Part shown: positions 9,979 to 19,221 of the stretch, piece by piece
Layout: the number at the start of each line of letters is the position of its first letter
Numbering within the stretch: the stretch's first letter is position 1
NCBI GenBank assembly: GCA_963580285.1
Contig: OY757016.1
Coordinates: 46,869,228 to 46,933,227, forward strand
DNA: 64,000 nt
Direction: 5' to 3'
Source of the DNA: Lucinisca nassula
Taxonomy: Eukaryota; Mollusca; Bivalvia; Lucinida; Lucinidae
The notes under the pieces: generated by a model
Databases searched by the model: none
Seen by the model: the letters and a program-made list of their open reading frames with translations, nothing else
What the model was told of the DNA's origin: nothing
Position numbers and translations under genes: made by a program

Positions 9979-10280
9979 TGTCCCCATAGGGGCTTGAAGA
10001 AATATATGGGCTGCATGAATTTTCCACGCAGAGCTGAATCCAGCCCGCACACTAGTACTGGTAAACCTCTTAAAGGATCTAAGCCTGTCCAGGAACCGCG
10101 GTGCGAGGCGGACCGTCCATTCTAATAAACCCTAAATTAGTTTCATTGGGCGACAGGGCTTGAGATGTAATTTCATCTCAATGTTGGGTAAAAGTCCCAC
10201 AAAATTGGAAGCAACATCTCCAAAATGACCTTTACAGTGTTGACAGGGACGTTAAACCTCAAATCAAACAAAACAAACAA
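9979..10280 (+). mobile_element. SINE-X copy
   Basis: GTCCCCATAGGGGCTTGAAG to AAATCAAACAAAACAAACA. Subtype with GGAACCGCGGTGCGAGGCGG. Confidence 0.85.
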
Positions 10281-10355
10281 TTAGGCATGACATTTCAAGT
10301 GATGTCACCTGTAGATAGTCAATCTGCTCTAAAATTGGCCTTGGTACTTCATGAA

Positions 10356-10568
10356 TTAACCCTTATCTTGCTGAATATTCATGTAAGCCACACCCATTTC
10401 TGTCTATCAACCAATCAAATTATGTGATGTAATTTATTGCTACAAATTCATAAACTGGATGCCAAACAGTGTAGATCCTGATCAGATGGCTTCTGAAGAA
10501 GCCATCTGATCAGGATCTACACTGTTTGCAAAGATAGGGGTTGTTGTGAACAGCAAGATAAGGGTTAT
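10356..10568. mobile_element. T1 MITE, full length
   Basis: Left TTAA and CCCTTATCTTGCTG; right CAGCAAGATAAGGG-TTAT (one flank base mutated). The H1 core with tip GGCTTCTGAAGAAGCC is an almost perfect palindrome. Confidence 0.9.
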
Positions 10569-10636
10569 TTGATTCTTATAATGGAATGACCACAAGCTAT
10601 TTCTTTGCCACACACGGTTAATCCACCCCTAAATGG

Positions 10637-10933
10637 TTTTGTTTGTATCTTGAGGTTTTATGCCCCAGTCAAACCTATTAAGTATTTAAGTCACTTTGGA
10701 GGCATTGCATCCTATTTTGAGGGACTTTTACATGACATTGAGATGAAATGACATCTCAAGCCCTACCGTCAAAGCAAACCTCTAAGGTTTATATGCAGGG
10801 ATGGTCCAGCTAGCACCACTTTGCCTGGGCCGACTTAGAAGTTAGCCATTTAAAAGTACTAATGTTTGTTTGGTCTGTGCAGAAGCACCATGGTGCCCAA
10901 TATATTTCCCCCAGCCCTGATGGGTGGGAGTGT
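10637..10933 (-). mobile_element. SINE-X copy, diverged
   Basis: Reverse orientation from TTGTTTGTATCTTGAGGTTT to CCCCCAGCCCTGATGGGTGG. It is visibly older than the other copies. Confidence 0.8.
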
Positions 10934-11026
10934 CCCCTGTATGGTACACCCCTACCTCTTTATAACACTATCAATGGGGTCCAAAGCAGATACCGTGTTA
11001 GTCAAACAACCATGTTATATCCAAAC

Positions 11027-11094
11027 AAAAATGTATAGATTATATAGAAAAATGACCATATATGGTCATTTATCTATATAATCTATACATTTTT
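11027..11094. repeat. Near-perfect hairpin, arms of about 33 bases
   Basis: AAAATGTATAGATTATATAG..ATGACCATATATGGTCAT..CTATATAATCTATACATTTT. One arm carries about two extra bases. It is the central palindrome of the 10945-11489 element. Confidence 0.9.
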
Positions 11095-11105
11095 GGGATC
11101 CATCT

Positions 11106-11414
11106 TGATTTGTTTGTTTGATTTGAGGTTTAACGTCCCAGTCAACACTGTAAAGGTCATTTTGGAGACGTTGCTTCCAATTTTGTGGGACTTTTACCCG
11201 ACATTGAGATGAAATGACATCTCAAGCCCTGTCGCCCAATGAAACCAATAGGGTTTATTAGCATGGACGGTCCGCCACGCACCGCGGGTCCTGGATAGGC
11301 TTAGATCCTCTAAGTGGTTTACCAGTACTAGTGTGCGGGCCGGATTCAGCTCTGCATGGAAGCATCATGCAGCCCATATATAATATTTCTTCAAGCCCCT
11401 ATCGGCGGGGGCTA
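11106..11414 (-). mobile_element. SINE-X copy with target-site duplication
   Basis: Full length and bracketed by the direct repeat GGATCCATCTTGA (about 11095-11107 and 11419-11431). Together with the CAAA tail, the 13-bp duplication shows that SINE-X moves by LINE-type retroposition. Confidence 0.9.
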
Positions 11415-11639
11415 TAGGATCCATCTTGAAACCATGTTTTATCCACAACCGTGTTATAATGAACCGGGTTATAAGGAGGCTGTGGTGTATCATCAGATTT
11501 GAGCTAACCACAGAAAGGCTGACCATGCAGGCTGACGTACAATTTTACTATTCGCGAATGGCTTTAACCAGGCTCATATTGCATTGGAAATAATTTGATT
11601 TTCCAGAAGGGAACCGATAAACAGTAGAATGGTCTAGAG

Positions 11640-12005
11640 ATTGAATAAAGATTGAATGGAAGAGATAAGTCAATTGCTTACTTGGAAATCCCCAGGCTTT
11701 ATGATGTATTCCTTATTCATAAGAACAATGGGTAATTTCTCTAAAATTCCAGTCAACTTAAGTGGAATGGGAACACCTTGCACATTTTTCGGCCATTTTT
11801 CAAAGGAAGACAACTTTCGGGACTTCCTGTTCGCTTTTCCGTTAGCTCTGTACCATAGAGAAAAGGGGATCAACTCTTAAAGGAAAGAATTTGCTCGATC
11901 CCGCGGAGCAAATTCTTTCCTTTAAGAGTTGACCCCTATTGACAAGGGAGTAAAAAACACTTTTGCAGGAGTTGCCTCCCATGAAGGTGTTTCCATTCAC
12001 ATTAA
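11640..12005. mobile_element. M8 palindromic element
   Basis: The central palindrome (11869-11932) pairs AACTCTTAAAGGAAAGAATT with AATTCTTTCCTTTAAGAGTT around TGCTCGATCCCGCGGAGCA. Flanks: GGACTTCCTGTTCGCTTTTC on the left, CAGGAGTTGCCTCCCATGAA on the right. Relatives are at 39845, 47060 and 58195. Confidence 0.75.
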
Positions 12006-12026
12006 TCCTGAAAGCTCCAAGCAATG

Positions 12027-12298
12027 ATTCAGGGCTTGGAGAAATAGATTGGGCTGCATGGTACATCCGTGGAGAGCTGAAACCGACCGAACATTTGAGT
12101 ATTGGCAAACCGCTTCCTGCGCAGGCAAAGTGGTGCAAGTTTGACTGTCCTTTAAACCCTAGCAGTTTCTTTTGTTGGGTGGGGCTTAAGGTGTCATTTC
12201 ATCTTAGTGTCGAGTAGAAGTCCCACAAAATTGGAAGCAACATTTTCAGAATGACATAAACAGTGTTGACGGGGATGTAAAACCTCAACATGAACTAA
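12027..12298 (+). mobile_element. SINE-X copy, diverged
   Basis: CAGGGCTTGGAGAAATAGAT to AACCTCAACATGAACTAAC. Confidence 0.75.
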
Positions 12299-12405
12299 CT
12301 ATCAGAGCAGATGTCATTTTTGATTTTTTAAAATTATCCTTTGGAGAAAGTCATCAGCTTGACTTGTCTTTTGCATTGTCTGCCAACCCGACAGTCAAGA
12401 TTAGA

Positions 12406-12562
12406 AGCCTCCATGGTGCAGTGGTTACGCTACTCGCCTTGTAAACCAGGGATCGCAGGATCGATCCCGGGCTTCCCCAGACTTTCGGACGAGTCTTTAA
12501 ACCGAGGTCCCGTCTCCGTATGACCTTAGCTGTTTGTGGGACGTAAAACTAAAACTCACTCC
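12406..12562 (+). mobile_element. SINE-B copy
   Basis: tRNA-like head (CCATGGTGCAGTGGTTACGC; B box GGATCGATCCC). The body contains CAGACTTTCGGACGAGTCTT and AAACCGAGGTCCCGTCTCCG. Tail GGGACGTAAAACTAAAACTC. Confidence 0.85.
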
Positions 12563-12687
12563 CCCCCCACCCCCTGCATTTTTGTGATTGATGCATCTGG
12601 ATATGCTGATTTTATTCTAACATCAAGAATAATCAACCCTTTTGATGCCAATCACAAAAATTTTCTGCTTTTTGTCTACTGGTTACT

Positions 12688-12912
12688 TTAACCATTTTTG
12701 TACCAAATGGAATCTTCCTCCTTATCCCATTCAGTACCAGAAACCCTTAAAGAGGTACCTTGGCAGACAGTGCAGGGCCTACACTGTTTGCAAAAAGTTC
12801 AGCCATTTTCCAAATCAATTTTGAAGAAAATACAACCTGACATCCCTTAATTTTGCTATGGACTCCTGCTATATATAAAGTCGAAGATTCCATTTGGTAC
12901 AAAAAGGGTTAA
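12688..12912. mobile_element. T2 MITE (CTTTTTGTACC ends)
   Basis: TTAACCATTTTTGTACCAAA to TTTGGTACAAAAAGGG-TTAA. H1 is reduced to GACAGTGCAGGGCCTACACTG, with the palindrome tip deleted. Confidence 0.8.
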
Positions 12913-13274
12913 ATATAGCAGGAGTCCATTTCAAAATTTAGGGAGTCTGGTTGTGTTTTCTTCAAAATGTATTTGTAAACTGGCTGAACTTGAGTGAGCT
13001 GAACTTGAGTTTGAGTCTTACATCCCACCAACAGCTAAGGTCATATGGAGACGGGACCTCGGTTTAAAGACTCATTTGAAAGTCTGGAGAAGCCAGGGAT
13101 CGATCCTGTGACCCCTGGTTTACTAGGCGAGTATAGCGTAACCACTACACCATGGAGGCTTCTTTGCAAACAGAGTAGGCCCTGATCAGATGCCGCATTC
13201 TGCAGCGTCTGATCTGGGCCTGCACTGTTTGCCATGGTACCCGTTTATGGGTTTCCAGTCTGAAATGGTTTAAA
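12909..13274. mobile_element. T2 MITE interrupted by SINE-B
   Basis: The left piece 12909-13006 (AAATATAGCAGGAGTCCATT..GGCTGAACTT) and the right piece 13163-13274 (H1 GCAAACAGAGTAGGCCCTGA..TCTGATCTGGGCCTGCACTG) are separated by a SINE. It abuts the previous T2 at one TTAA. Confidence 0.65.
13007..13162 (-). mobile_element. SINE-B copy inserted in a T2 MITE
   Basis: Reverse complement of the 12406 copy, ending CACTACACCATGGAGGCTTC. Confidence 0.85.
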
Positions 13275-13289
13275 AGTCATTGTTGCTAA

Positions 13290-13402
13290 CATTGTTGACC
13301 CAGATCAGGCTGCTCCGCATCCTCACTGTTTGCCTATATGCAAAAAAGCAGACAACATAAACAGATGACATTTTCAGATGGAGTTTCTCTTGGCATCTTG
13401 AG
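13290..13402. mobile_element. T3 MITE, partial
   Basis: Damaged H1 (GACCCAGATCAGGCTGCTCC..CTCACTGTTTGCC). The T3 right block follows: AGCAGACAACATAAACAGAT, CATTTTCAGATGGAGTTTCT and TTGGCATCTTGAG. Confidence 0.65.
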
Positions 13403-13544
13403 TGTTTTGGTCTTCTGATGAAATAGGATTTTAGAGAATTTTTTGAGACACTGGAAGAGCACCAAGCAAAGGAATAACAGATGACTAATTTTTTAACTTG
13501 AATTTCACTCAGTCCCGTATGACTAAGGGCATATAGATTTTTGT

Positions 13545-13840
13545 TATTTTGTTTGTTTGTATTTGAGTTTAACAGCCCTTGACATCACTATTGTAGGTCA
13601 ATTTTCAGCCGGTCAGTTTACCTATCCACACTTTTCCTGGGCAGGCCTTTACGTTAGCGGTTAACCAGTACCGTGCACATTCTTTTTTTCCAGGAACTGT
13701 CAACTGCCCTTCTTGAATCAGCGGAAGGGAGAGAATGACCGGAGAAAAGATTTTATGATCAGTCTTTACAAAAGAATGTTGCCAACACCGGCAGGTATCG
13801 AACCCGCGAATGACTAGAAATTGATCAGTTCCAAGCTGTT
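13545..13840 (-). mobile_element. SINE-C copy
   Basis: Reverse orientation: tail TTGTTTGTATTTGAGTTTAA, body TCCTGGGCAGGCC and GTCAACTGCCCTTCTTGAAT, head B-box complement GGTATCGAACC. Confidence 0.8.
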
Positions 13841-13936
13841 GGGTAGAAGATTTTTAATCCATTTTATACTGGTGGACTTGTCCATTGCTATACTGGTATG
13901 TTGGACAAGTCCATTTGAATTTTAATGCGTGTCACG

Positions 13937-14118
13937 TTAACCCTTATCCTGCTGAATATTCATTTTAGCCACACCCATTTCTGACTTTGAACCAATCAGA
14001 TTACTTGATGTAATTTATTCCTACAAATTCATAAACTTTATGTGAAACAGTGTAGATCCTCTGGATCTACACTGTTTTCAAAGACAGGGGTTGTTGTGAA
14101 CAGCAGGATAAGGGTTAA
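13937..14118. mobile_element. T1 MITE with short H1
   Basis: Intact ends (TTAACCCTTATCCTGCTG / CAGCAGGATAAGGGTTAA). H1 has collapsed to CAGTGTAGATCCTCTGGATC-TACACTG, so the family-specific tip is gone while the outer arms remain. Confidence 0.9.
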
Positions 14119-14373
14119 TTTTTGTCATTTGAAATCAACCATTAATAGTTCCTGAATCTTTTCGCTTTTTTGAAGACTTTTGTTTAAAAGCAATTTGCAC
14201 TTCATCCGTAAATCTTAATTTCGGTTGAAGATTAGTTTGTGTAAACTATCAAGTGGAATTAAAGTGCCTTTGAAACTTTTTAATATATTTTGGTTTATTT
14301 CTCCCAGTAAATTGTTTAAATGGATTCATTTTCATGGAACATTTCAAGCAAGCCTTAGAAATATAGAAAAGAA
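14119..14373. other. No gene recognised
   Basis: AT-rich unique-looking DNA. Nothing supported. Confidence 0.4.
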
Positions 14374-14617
14374 AACTATTTTTTTTTTGGGGGGGGTGGG
14401 GTTTGGGTTTTACGGCCCTTTCAAGATTATTTCACTCATATCGAGCCAATCGTTAATTATAGATGGGGGAAAACTGGAGTACCCGGAGAAAAACCACCTG
14501 ACCTTCCGTTGCAGAACTTGGCGTCTCACACGTGACCCGAGCGAGGCTCGAACCCATGGCGGTGAGAGAACTAATGACTAAGAGTCAGCGCTCTCATCCA
14601 TTAGGCCACGGAGGCCC
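14374..14617 (-). mobile_element. SINE-A copy
   Basis: Poly-T/G start (complement of the tail), then TCACTCATATCGAGCC and TACCCGGAGAAAAACCACCT, ending CATTAGGCCACGGAGGCC, the complement of the tRNA-like head. Confidence 0.85.
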
Positions 14618-14702
14618 GTCGAAAAGAAAACTATAGGGGAGGGCTAATTGAGTAAACAAGCCACATTTTAGAAGAAAGATACTTTATTTTACACTATTTA
14701 AC

Positions 14703-15080
14703 CTGGGATAGAAATACTGTTCTTACCCTGGTGTTCTTACCCAGGGACAGGGTAAAACTCGAATAGACTCAACGTGTTTGATATGCAATGGTTGAATAAG
14801 ACCTCATTTGCACCATCGTTAAGGTTGAAGTCACAGCATGTTACATGACGTACATCAAACCATTGTCATCACAATATGGTGAACGACGGCTACTGAAGTG
14901 ACTGCATTATTAAAAATCCAGAAATGAAATTTATGCAAGAAAAAGAATCTTACATGATGTGAGGGGTGGAAAGAAAATCCGTCCCTCGGTTTCACAGTCC
15001 GGCATCACTCGACAAGCTTTGTAATGTCGGACTGTGACCCTTGGAATGGATATTTCTGTCCACCCCTCACATCAATGTAA
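14703..15080. mobile_element. M6 element
   Basis: Left block TTCTTACCCTGGTGTTCTTA..GGTTGAATAAGACCTCATTT. Terminal hairpin GTGAGGGGTGGAAAGAAAAT / GTCCACCCCTCACATC, with inner stem CAGTCCGGCATCACTCG..TGTCGGACTGTG. Confidence 0.75.
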
Positions 15081-15081
15081 G

Positions 15082-15190
15082 AGGAAAACCTTGAGATGCA
15101 CTGATGCACATCTGACGGGTGATCAGGCGGTTGTGGGTTCGATACATTCAAGGTACATTCTCTCCCTTTGGCTGATTCAAGAAGGTCACA
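15082..15190 (+). mobile_element. SINE-C relic
   Basis: GATGCACATCTGACGGGTGA, GGTTCGATACATTC and CATTCTCTCCCTTTGGCTGA match the SINE-C head and body. The middle is deleted. Confidence 0.6.
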
Positions 15191-15460
15191 TTACGATAGC
15201 ACACCCATGTGACATAATGCATTCTTTCCTTGCTCCAAAATGGTTACTTCAAATTCTGATGAAATTTTGTGATATTTCCCTTATTTAAACTCCAATCATA
15301 GGTTGTGGGTACTGGTTAGAACCGCCTCATTGAGGCGGTTCTAACCAGTACCCACAACCTATGTCTTGGAGCAGAAAGAAAGAAAATAATGTATATCCCC
15401 AGGAACCCAACTTTTTCTTCATAAAGTGGTTTTAGAGGGGTGTTCATTACACAGATTTGT
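15188..15460. mobile_element. H2 element, full
   Basis: Perfect central palindrome (about 15293-15363): CATAGGTTGTGGGTACTGGT..CCGCCTCATTGAGGCGG..ACCAGTACCCACAACCTATG. Flanks: CTCCAAAATGGTTACTTC on the left, CAGGAACCCAACTTTTTCTT and AAAGTGGTTTTAGAGGGG on the right. Confidence 0.85.
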
Positions 15461-15489
15461 TAACCTGATAATATGTCAGTTTCTAGAGA

Positions 15490-15592
15490 ATATGCACTGT
15501 AATGGTTAACAGTTTATGACTATAATCCTGTCCATGAAAAATGGATCGGCTCGATATGACCTAAATTGTTAAACTCCAAAGAAACAAATGTT
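15490..15592 (+). mobile_element. SINE-C 3' fragment
   Basis: GCACTGTAATGGTTAACAG, CCTGTCCATGAAAAATGGAT, CGATATGACCTAAATTG and TTAAACTCCAAAGAAACAAA. Confidence 0.6.
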
Positions 15593-15738
15593 GATGCTGA
15601 TGGGTGGACTTTCAAGAGGAACAAGTCTCTCAATATACTTACATGCTCCCCTGCTAAGACGACAAAAAGACCCACATGGGTTGACATGTCATTAAATGCC
15701 AACACAATCTATCAATCACTTTTATTGTCACATACTGT

Positions 15739-15903
15739 AGAAGACTCAGTGGTGTAGTGGTTATGCTACTCACCTTGTAAACCAGAGGTCGCAGGATTGA
15801 TCTCAGGCTTCTCCTGACTTTCGGATGAGTCTTTGAACCAAGATCCCGTCTCCACATGACAATAGCTATTGGTGAGACATAAAACTCAAACACTCACTCA
15901 CTC
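15739..15903 (+). mobile_element. SINE-B copy
   Basis: GGTGTAGTGGTTATGCTACT to GACATAAAACTCAAACACTC. B box GGATTGATCTC is mutated. Confidence 0.8.
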
Positions 15904-15981
15904 TATTGTCACATACTGTAAACTTGGTCAGAATGGAATATTCCATCTTACAGCTTGAAACAGGCCCATTTCCAGCTAAGC

Positions 15982-16268
15982 CGGCCTCGGTAGCTCAATC
16001 GGATGCGCGTCTGATCGGCGATCAGGAGGATGCGGGTTCAATACCTGACAGGGTCAGCAACATTCTTTCATGGAGATTGATCATGAAATCTTTTCTACTG
16101 TCATTCTCTCCCTTCCACTGATTCAAGAAAGGCAGTTGTCAGTATCTGGCGAAAGAATATGCACTGCTTAGGTATAAGCCTGCTTAGGAAAAGTGTGGGT
16201 AATTAAATTGAACGGCTCGTAAATTATCTAAATAGACTTGACTGGGCTAAAACTAAAAGAAAAAAAAT
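15982..16268 (+). mobile_element. SINE-C copy
   Basis: Head GGCCTCGGTAGCTCAATCGG; B-box region GGGTTCAATACC; body CATTCTCTCCCTTCCACTGA; tail GACTTGACTGGGCTAAAAC. Confidence 0.85.
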
Positions 16269-16324
16269 TCCAGCTTAAATGGGTGTCAGATTTATTTAGA
16301 TGCACACACAGTGTACACACAACT

Positions 16325-18005
16325 ACACACATTACGATAACACCCCCGTGCAACATAGTGCATTTTTTTCGCATCTCCAAAGTGGCCATTTTTCTGATGA
16401 AAATCTATGATATTTTTCTTATATATACTGCAATCATAGGTTGTAGGTGCTCGTTAGAACCTATGTCTTGGAGCAAAAATAAGAAAAGTAATATCTATCC
16501 CCGTAAACCCCAGTTTTTATGCCCCCGCCATTCGAAGAATGGTTGAAAGGGCATATAGCGTTGCCCCTGTCCGTCCGTCCGTCCGTCCGCACCAACGAAA
16601 CGACATTTAGGGGGCAAAAAATTTGGACAGTTTGACACTTAAGTATATATTCGTGAGTCCAAATGGACTTTATTCCGTTATTTTGGTACTTAAGTGGCAA
16701 AAATTGTCTCTTAGGTGGCTTGCCGCTTAAGAGAATTTGCCGCTTAAGTAGTCAATATGCCGACGCCTAGCCAATTAAGTATCCGTTCGTGAGAACGTGC
16801 GTCCGTCCGTGCGTCCGTGTGTCCGTGCGGACGCACCAACGAAACGACATTTAGGGGGCAAAAAATTTGGACAGTTTGACACTTAAGTATATATTCTTGA
16901 GTCCAAATGGGGTTTATTCCGTTATTTGGGTACATAAGTGGCAAAATCGCTCTTAGGTGGCTTGCCGCTTAAGAGAATTTGCCGCTTAAGTAGTCAATAT
17001 GCCGACGCCTAGCCACTTAAGTATCCGTTCGTGAGAACGTCCGTGCGTCCGAAACTTAAACGCAGTCAATAACTTCCTAATTTCTTGATGGATTTTAAAA
17101 TTACTCGGCAGAAATGTTAACCATCATGAGACGACGTGTCACATGCAAAACCCAGGTCCGTACCTCCAAGGTCAAGGTCATACTTAGAGGTCAAAGGTAA
17201 AAAAAAGGGTCCAAAACTTAAACGCAGTCAATAACTTTCTTATTTCTGGATGGATTTTGAAATTACTTTGTAGAAATGTTAACCATCATGAGACGATGTG
17301 TCATGTGCAAAATCCAGGTTGGTACCTCCAAGGTCAAGGTCATACTTAGAGATCAAAGGCCAAAAAAAGGGTCCGAAACTTAAACGCAGTCAATAACTTA
17401 CTTATTTCTGGATGGATTTTGAAATTACTTTGAAGAAGTGGTGACCATCATGAGACGATGTGTCACGTGCAAACCCAGATCCGTACCTCCAAGATCAAGG
17501 TCATACTTAGAGGTCAAAGGTCAAAAAAAGGGTCCGAAACTTAAGCGCAGTCAATAACTTACTTATTTCTGGATGGATTTTAAAATTACTTTGAAGAAAT
17601 ATTAACCATCATGAGATGATGTGTCACATGCAAACCCAGATACGTACCTCCTAGGTCAAGGTCATACTTAGAGGTCCAAGATAAAAAAAAATGGTCGGTC
17701 AATAACTTTCTTATCTCTGGATGGATTTTGAAATTATTTGGCAGAAATGTTGGCCATCATGAGACAATCTGCCTCACACAAAACCAAGGTCCTTACTTAC
17801 AAGGTCAAGGTCATACTTAGAGGTCAAACGTGAAAAAAGGGTCCAAAACTTAAACACGGTCAATAACTTTCTATTGATGAATACGAACAGACATATTTTC
17901 AGGCGATGGCATCCGTGTCCTATGGACGCATTTCTAGTCTCTATATAAAGTGGGGTATAGGGGTTCTTCATTTCAAGGACTTGTTCACGTGATGGTACAC
18001 ACACA
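16325..18005. mobile_element. H2 element split by a Helentron-like insertion
   Basis: The left piece 16325-16516 runs through CATAGGTTGTAGGTGCTCGT (palindrome reduced) to CCCGTAAACCCCAGTTTT. The right piece 17938-18005 resumes with ATAAAGTGGGGTATAGGGGT. The whole matches the order seen at 15188-15460. Confidence 0.75.
16517..17937 (+). mobile_element. Helentron-like element, 162-bp tandem core
   Basis: Starts TTATGCCCCCGCC and ends with GGCGATGGCAT (imperfect complement of the start), hairpin GTCC-TAT-GGAC, then TTCTAGT. Behind a TCCG-rich block duplicated around 16560-17050 lie about six copies of a unit starting GTCAATAAC, at 17065, 17227, 17389, 17550, 17698 and 17859. There is no target-site duplication. 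No transposase is encoded. Confidence 0.85.
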
Positions 18006-18026
18006 AAAAAGAAACTCCAAATTTTA

Positions 18027-18126
18027 AGCAAATTGTGTAGACCTTGATCAATGCAGCATCTGATCTGGGTCTACAGTGTTTGCCAGTGTTTATTTTACAG
18101 GATGGATGCTGATCTAAGTGGGTTAA
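18027..18126. mobile_element. T2 MITE remnant
   Basis: Truncated H1 (GCAAATTGTGTAGACCTTGA..ATCTGATCTGGGTCTACAG) followed by T2-like sequence up to GGGTTAA. Confidence 0.6.
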
Positions 18127-18285
18127 TTTTGTTTATTAATAACTAGCCTCCTTTCTTATAGGGAACCTAATTGGAGAACTGTCAGAAAAAAAGTTTATTA
18201 AGCAAAATTAACACTTTTTTCTCTCCAAGAGAAAAAGAAAATATCCAATCAATTTGCTTCATACAGGGTGAAATGAGAGTGTGTT

Positions 18286-18495
18286 TACCGTAAAAATTTA
18301 AGAATTCAGGCACCTTGAGGACTTGCTGTAATTCTCCTAAAATTTTAATAAACTTGTTTCACAATCCAGCAAGGAGTCCAAAAAGTGCAGACGGAATGAC
18401 AAACAGTGTAGACCCTGATCAAGTCAGGATTAGTCTGATCTGGGTTTGCACTGTTTGTTTAGGCCTGTATGTCCAAACAATAAGGATAAATATGG
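18286..18495. mobile_element. P4 MITE, full length
   Basis: TACCGTAAAAATTTAAGAAT, CTTGAGGACTTGCTGTAATT, GCAAGGAGTCCAAAAAGTGC, H1 (AACAGTGTAGACCCTGATCA..), right end AATAAGGATAAATATGGT. Confidence 0.85.
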
Positions 18496-18499
18496 TTGC

Positions 18500-18800
18500 A
18501 CACCAGATCAGGAATCCATAGTTTTAGCTTGGGATAGAAAGTCTGTTCTAACCTTTGTTTTCTTACCCAAAATTGAATATTCTCGTGTATTTGATAAATG
18601 CACTGGTTGAATACGACCTCAGATGCACCGTCATTAAGGTTGACTTCACAGCATGTTACGTGACGCCACTTGTCATCACAATATCACAATATGGCGACAT
18701 AGATAACCGAAGCAACTGCAACATTAAAAATCCATGCTAAAAATGGAAGGTTTGCAAGAAAAAGAATCCTATATGGGTGTGAGGGGTGGATAGAAAATTT
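18500..18800. mobile_element. M6 element, left half
   Basis: Same left block as 6480 (CCAGATCAGGAATCCATAGT.., GTCATCACAATATGGCG) through GTGTGAGGGGTGGATAGAAA. The second hairpin arm is absent. Confidence 0.65.
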
Positions 18801-18837
18801 TTCGATTTTCTTTAGTTGGTTCACAAACACATCTTGT

Positions 18838-18956
18838 TAACTCTTAAGGTGACAAGAAAAACTTCATCTGTCATCTGTTGCATACTCTTGCAAACTTTTC
18901 AAACATACTTTTGAATTCAGGCAAACTGTGTGGAGCGTTATCAGACTGCTCCTGAT
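18838..18956. mobile_element. T3 MITE, left half
   Basis: TTAACTCTTAAGGTGACAAG, CATCTGTCATCTGTTGC, CAAACTGTGTGGAGCGTTAT and CAGACTGCTCCTGATC. It is cut at the H1 centre, next to a SINE-X. Confidence 0.6.
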
Positions 18957-19195
18957 CTCAGCATGGTGCTTCCAAGCAGAGCTGAAACTGACCACACATT
19001 AGTACTGGTAAACCGTCTAGGACTAAGCCTGCCCAATGCATATAAGCTTTTTGGTTTCATTGGGCAGCAGGGCTTGAGATGTCATTTCATCTCAAGGTCG
19101 GGTAAAAGTCCTACAAAATTGGAAGCAACGTCTCCAAAATGACCTAAATATTGTTGACGGGGATGTTAAACCTCAATTGAAAAAACAACAAAAAC
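18957..19195 (+). mobile_element. SINE-X copy, 5' truncated
   Basis: GATGTCATTTCATCTCAAGG and GTTGACGGGGATGTTAAACC are present. Tail CTCAATTGAAAAAACAAC. Confidence 0.8.
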
Positions 19196-19221
19196 TGCAC
19201 CTGATCTGGGTCCACACTGAT

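Larger units (their letters stand above)
10945..11489. mobile_element. TA-flanked MITE with inserted SINE-X
   Basis: Ends CACCCCTACCTCTTTATAAC and TTATAAGGAGGCTGTGGTG, both with TA. The centre is the hairpin at 11027-11094. The SINE at 11106-11414 sits in its right half. Confidence 0.7.
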
